This document shows positions 60,209 through 64,000 of a stretch of 64,000 nucleotides of DNA, one piece after another. Where the stretch lies: assembly GCA_030248295.1 (NCBI GenBank), contig JASANH010000997.1:124001-188000 (forward strand), in the 5' to 3' direction. A program made the translations under genes and the position numbers. The DNA comes from Mesodorylaimus sp. YZB2_4 (taxonomy: Eukaryota > Nematoda > Enoplea > Dorylaimida > Dorylaimidae). Under the pieces are notes generated by a model. The model had not been told where the DNA came from, searched no databases, and saw nothing but the letters and a program-made list of their open reading frames with translations. The first letter of the stretch is position 1, and the number at the start of each line of letters is the position of its first letter.

Positions 60209-63200
60209 TTACAAGAGAGAAGAGTTAGTGTTGACACGGATGGTGGGCGATTTCACGTAAATTCGTCCCGTCATTTCATCCACCACCGAAACTTCGAAAG
60301 CGTATGTTGTATCTTGACGCAAATTGTGCACGATATAGTGTTCAGTGTCCACTTTCACAGGAGCGCCCGTATCCACTTCTTGTTCCTCAAAGCGGCCCAT
60401 GCCAACATCGCATCGTTGGTATCCTCGAAAGGTGACCTGCAAGCACAACCCTTCCAACGCTTGAAATATATGAATGCTAAGAATGGGTGACCAGTCATGA
60501 CGACGCTATTAGTTTCATGCCGAGTGCGTAAGCTCTATTCTCCCACGGGGGTGTAGGGCCAGATGGAAACCCAGCTATTAACGGGTGCGCAAGCCCCAGA
60601 CCCCACTTACCATGTACTTGGCAGGCTTGGGTCCATCGTAGCGCCATCGCAATTGCACATAATCGCTGCCGAATGCCACCGGTTCCAGGTAAATTTGAGT
60701 GTAGCCATAGCCAGTAGGGGCAGCTTGAGGAATGGCGGTGGGAGCAGGCGTCGGATTCAATGGGGCGTAGTTGGGCATTGAGACGGGGACGGGATTCTGA
60801 GCCATGTGTGCTGTATGCTGAGGGGTCGTGTAACTAACCACGCCTGGCGTCGATGTTGCCGCCATGTACGTAACGTAAGTATTCGGAGCTGGCAGCGGCG
60901 TTGGTGCTACAGCTGTCGATACGGCGGCTGGTGGCATATACATATCTTGACGAACTGTCGACGTGGCCATCGTCGCATTCGCACCACTAATCACCGGGCT
61001 CTGATACGGGCCGCTAACGACTTGGGGCGCTGCGTAATGTTGAGCACCTGAAGCTGCAGCAGGCGCGGCGATGCTTGGCGTTGTAAAAGCACCTGACGAA
61101 CCAGGTGCCAGGTATCCTACATTTGGTCCTCCAACCGAAGCTGTATAGGGCATTGAATAAGTGCCACTGACGGCGGTCGTCGGGAACGTGCCATTCATGC
61201 CACTCGTTGGATAGTTGCCTGACGAGTACGATGGCTGTTGAGCATAGCCATGCTGTTGCTGGTATCCAACATCCATTCCATGCATCGACGTCGCACCATT
61301 CGTGGTTGAAACTGATGGAATGCTTCCGTTCATCGAATGACCAGCGATCGAGTACGATCCATCGATTCCAGACACATTCGTCATTCCATTATAACCGCTC
61401 ATTGGGAATGGCATGCTCGGCGGTACTGCTGGATGCTGAGCGCCAGTTGCTGGTACATTGCTTCCACCTGGAGGAAACGGAGCGGCTTGACCCGCTTTTT
61501 TAGCTCGATAATAGGCCATATAATCTTTCAACTTCGGACCCGCTGGCTCGTCCACACTGCTTGCAACTGGAGCCGGTGCCACCGAAACCACCGCAGCTTT
61601 TCGTGCTTCCAACGCCGCAGCTCGTTTCTCGATTTCCGCCTTATTCTTGTTCTTGAACGGCTCAAAATCGGACTCGCTCCATTTCACCAAATTCAATTCC
61701 AAGTCTTGTAACGATTTCTTCAGTTTCTCGTAAAAATCAATGCCTTCTTTCGACTTCAGTTCCAAGTCCGTGTACACATCGTACGCACCAATCAAATTCA
61801 AAATTTTTGCTTCTCGTCTAAAACATCAACAATGAAATCGAAGGCACACTGCAGGGAATTGCGAAACTAAACTTACTGTTTCTTCGATGAAGTCATTTGC
61901 TTTCGGACTTCACTGAATTTTGCATTGGCCTCAGTCAAAGCTTTTATGATATTTTCCTGGGCAGCCAAGTTCTGTTCAATTACGCCAACTTGCTTTTCGT
62001 GTTTCTTTATTTCTTTCGAAAACACCTCCTGAAACAAAAGACAAGTTTCTGTAAGAAATACCAAAATGAACACACCCTCACTCACCTGCTCGTCCTTATC
62101 CTTTGCCGCCAATAGGACTTTCGTCACATCGTCGTCTCGCACCTGCTGCCTTAACTGTTCCACGAGCATGTCACGCTGACGCTTCATTTCGTCCACTTTT
62201 CCCAGCAGTCGTTTCATTTCAGTCGTTTCTGGTAACGCGGCCAAATTGCTGGGTGGTGATGGTAGCTGCTTTTTCAAGTCGGCCAAGGGCAATGCCAGGA
62301 CGTTCAGATTCCCAGAATGGGCGCTAAGAGCCTTATGCAATTCTGTGTTGGCCTTTGTTGCTTGTTCGTGCGCTCGACGATATCGTTCGAGATCATCGCG
62401 AAAAGTTTTCAATCGTCCAACTATAGATGCTCGAATATCGTTGGGCAGCTTGCCTTGGTTGTCGTCGGTGACGCCGTACATTTGCGCAATAACCATCTTC
62501 GCCTCTTTATCGCTTTGGTTTATAAATTTTTCGATAGCTGACATCAAAGACTCGACGCCTTGATACGATTTCATCAATTTCGACATTTGTTCCATTAAGC
62601 CAGAAACAGCCGACGGTTTGGCGTTGAAAGCGGCGCAACGTTCAATCAAAGCATCGGGTAGCGGCAGCTGTGAAAAATCCACATCCAACATCACTTGATC
62701 CATTTTCAGTGATGCCATAAATTCGTCCAAGGACGCATTCTTGGCATCAACTTCGTCCGAGATACGACGTAATAATTTTGCTTTTTCCTCGCTGTATAAA
62801 GAGGACGTACGATGAACTTCTAGTGGAATAAGACGTTTAAAAATATCGCCGCCAGATACGTCGGAATCCAAGGGATCGAACGGAATCGCCTTCACTAACG
62901 AAGCGCCTTTGAGTTCCGGGAGCGAGTCCATGCTTGGAATCTTATCGTGATAAATAAAATCGTTTTCTTTCTGGGCATTATTTAGACGAGCTACGATGAC
63001 GTCTTCCGCAAATTGCAACGACTGACGAATTGAGTCCGTGGAATCTCGTTGACCATATTTGGCAGCATCGGCCAAATCATTCGATGCCGCTTGGAAATAA
63101 GCCAGTCGCTCACCCATTTTCTGTTGCTCATCCGATTGCGTTCCCAATTCGTAATAAGCGATCGCGCGATAGAATTTCCTTTTCATATCAACGAATTTAC

Positions 63201-63652
63201 GCCAACTTTTACACTTTTGCGAACCCACGACGTCCGATACTGACGGCGCTTCGAGAATTCGACCCGCTTGAGCATAATAATCCGACACTTGAGCCGCTAC
63301 TTTAGCGATAATATGCGATTTCCTATTATCGACCAGCGATTTCTCTAGTATGCATTCCTGGGCTTGAGCCAACATCAGGACGGCGTACCAATCTAAAATA
63401 TTCTGATCGAAATCTGGACTGAATGAGCTGGCCGAATATCGAAACGGCTCTGGATTGTCTCGCATCGTTTGAAATGCCCAAGCGGCGCATTGGAAATGAG
63501 TACACGATACTTTCATGCCTTCTGACGTCATTCGACTGTCAACTGTGGCCAAATATGAATGCACGGCACCGACGTTGTGGAATATGCAGGCCAACTCATA
63601 CCGGATATCTTCGTATGTCACCGGACTGGGCATATCGTTAAATTTTTCATAC
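60209..63652 (-). CDS. HD-PTP (PTPN23/EGO-2) homologue lacking the phosphatase, with FN3-like C-terminus; 5' end outside the window
   Basis: Visible exons: 63652-62086, 62028-61877, 61817-60611, 60436-60209, about 1,050 residues. The BRO1 domain is entered partway (YEDIRYELACIFHNVGAVHS, then GMKVSCTHFQCAAWAF, LLEKSLVDNRKSHI-like, NDFIYHDKIPSMDSL); its first exons lie beyond 64000. The V domain begins GGDIFKRLIPLEVHRTSSLY followed by SEEKAKLLRRI, which is HD-PTP rather than ALIX. The coiled-coil part ends EQNLAAQENIIKALTEANAK. A Pro/Ala/Ser/Gly/Met-rich tail of about 270 residues follows. The last 105 residues look like a fibronectin type III fold (VQLRWRYDGPKPAKYMVTF, then YIVHNLRQDTTYAFEVSVV). 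HD-PTP works with ESCRT-III in endosomal sorting. No tyrosine phosphatase domain is present. Confidence 0.88.
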
Positions 63653-64000
63653 CTGAAACAAATTGAACATAAGCTTTTTCAAAATCATCCGTGAAGCTAA
63701 CGAATTTGTAGGGCACCAAAATTTCTTTACCATTTTTAGAAAGTTAACCCCTTAATTAAAATTAGAACTCCAGGAATCGATTCGGGCATTTGTATTTGGA
63801 TTCAAAAACAGGAGACTGATCGGACGCCCCGATCAGAGCTATTGTATTTTGGTCCCCCGACGAATGTTCAGTTTGACTTTTTGCCTAAGCTCAAGCTCAA
63901 TGGCCAACGTAAGCATAACATTAGAAAACCAAGAAAAAAAGCCAACCTAACACTCGCTGGTGAACCAAAGGACAAGAGCCCTAGCCCTGGCCCTGCCTAC
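63653..64000. other. Intron and upstream sequence of the HD-PTP-like gene
   Basis: No BRO1 exon is recognisable here, although the N-terminal part of the domain must lie to the right. A small perfect hairpin (CTGATCGG...CCGATCAG) is at about 63816-63836. The rest is unremarkable. Confidence 0.4.

Overview
The window is eukaryotic nuclear DNA. Every conserved gene is broken by short GT-AG introns (mostly 50-80 nt) with T-rich acceptors, and intergenic distances are modest. The gene families suggest a free-living or parasitic nematode: a short TTBK-type kinase, a divergent receptor tyrosine phosphatase with a tiny ectodomain, a cluster of Srsx-like serpentine receptors, single-copy homologues of worm unc-23, pbo-1, cky-1 and ego-2, and a gene pair spaced like an operon. 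This is inference; no rRNA, mitochondrial or spliced-leader gene is present to prove the clade.

Layout. 0-1.7 kb: a secreted IGFBP-domain protein and a doubtful membrane protein. 3.9-9.8 kb (+): mitochondrial ribosomal protein S5, then canonical poly(A) polymerase about 230 nt downstream. 10.5-14 kb (-): a complete eight-exon NPAS4/cky-1 bHLH-PAS factor with two perfect CREs in its first intron. 14-19.3 kb: no supportable gene. 19.4-20.5 kb (-): TTBK-like kinase. 21.8-25.1 kb (+): BAG2 and CHP1. 25.2-31.7 kb: repeat-rich, with a tRNA-Glu-like SINE, a palindromic MITE, a gag-like retroelement remnant and a tRNA-like block. 31.7-35.5 kb (-): two tandem activin-type TGF-beta ligands. 37-38.9 kb (-): receptor PTP. 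39.9 kb (+): UPF0729/C18orf32. 40.7-42.7 kb (-): NIM1 kinase. 44-55.7 kb (-): one intact and two broken Srsx-like receptors, then two intronless peptide-type GPCRs. 56-58 kb: more retroelement and SINE debris. 58.5-60.1 kb (+): PRPF38A. 60.2 kb to beyond the right edge (-): HD-PTP/ALIX-family protein whose visible C-terminus is an FN3-like domain instead of a phosphatase.

There is no single pathway here. Housekeeping RNA genes (PAP, PRPF38A, MRPS5) are interspersed with signalling genes (activins, GPCRs, kinases, PTP). Exon boundaries below were set by reading splice signals, checking phase, and matching remembered family sequence. No alignment was run.
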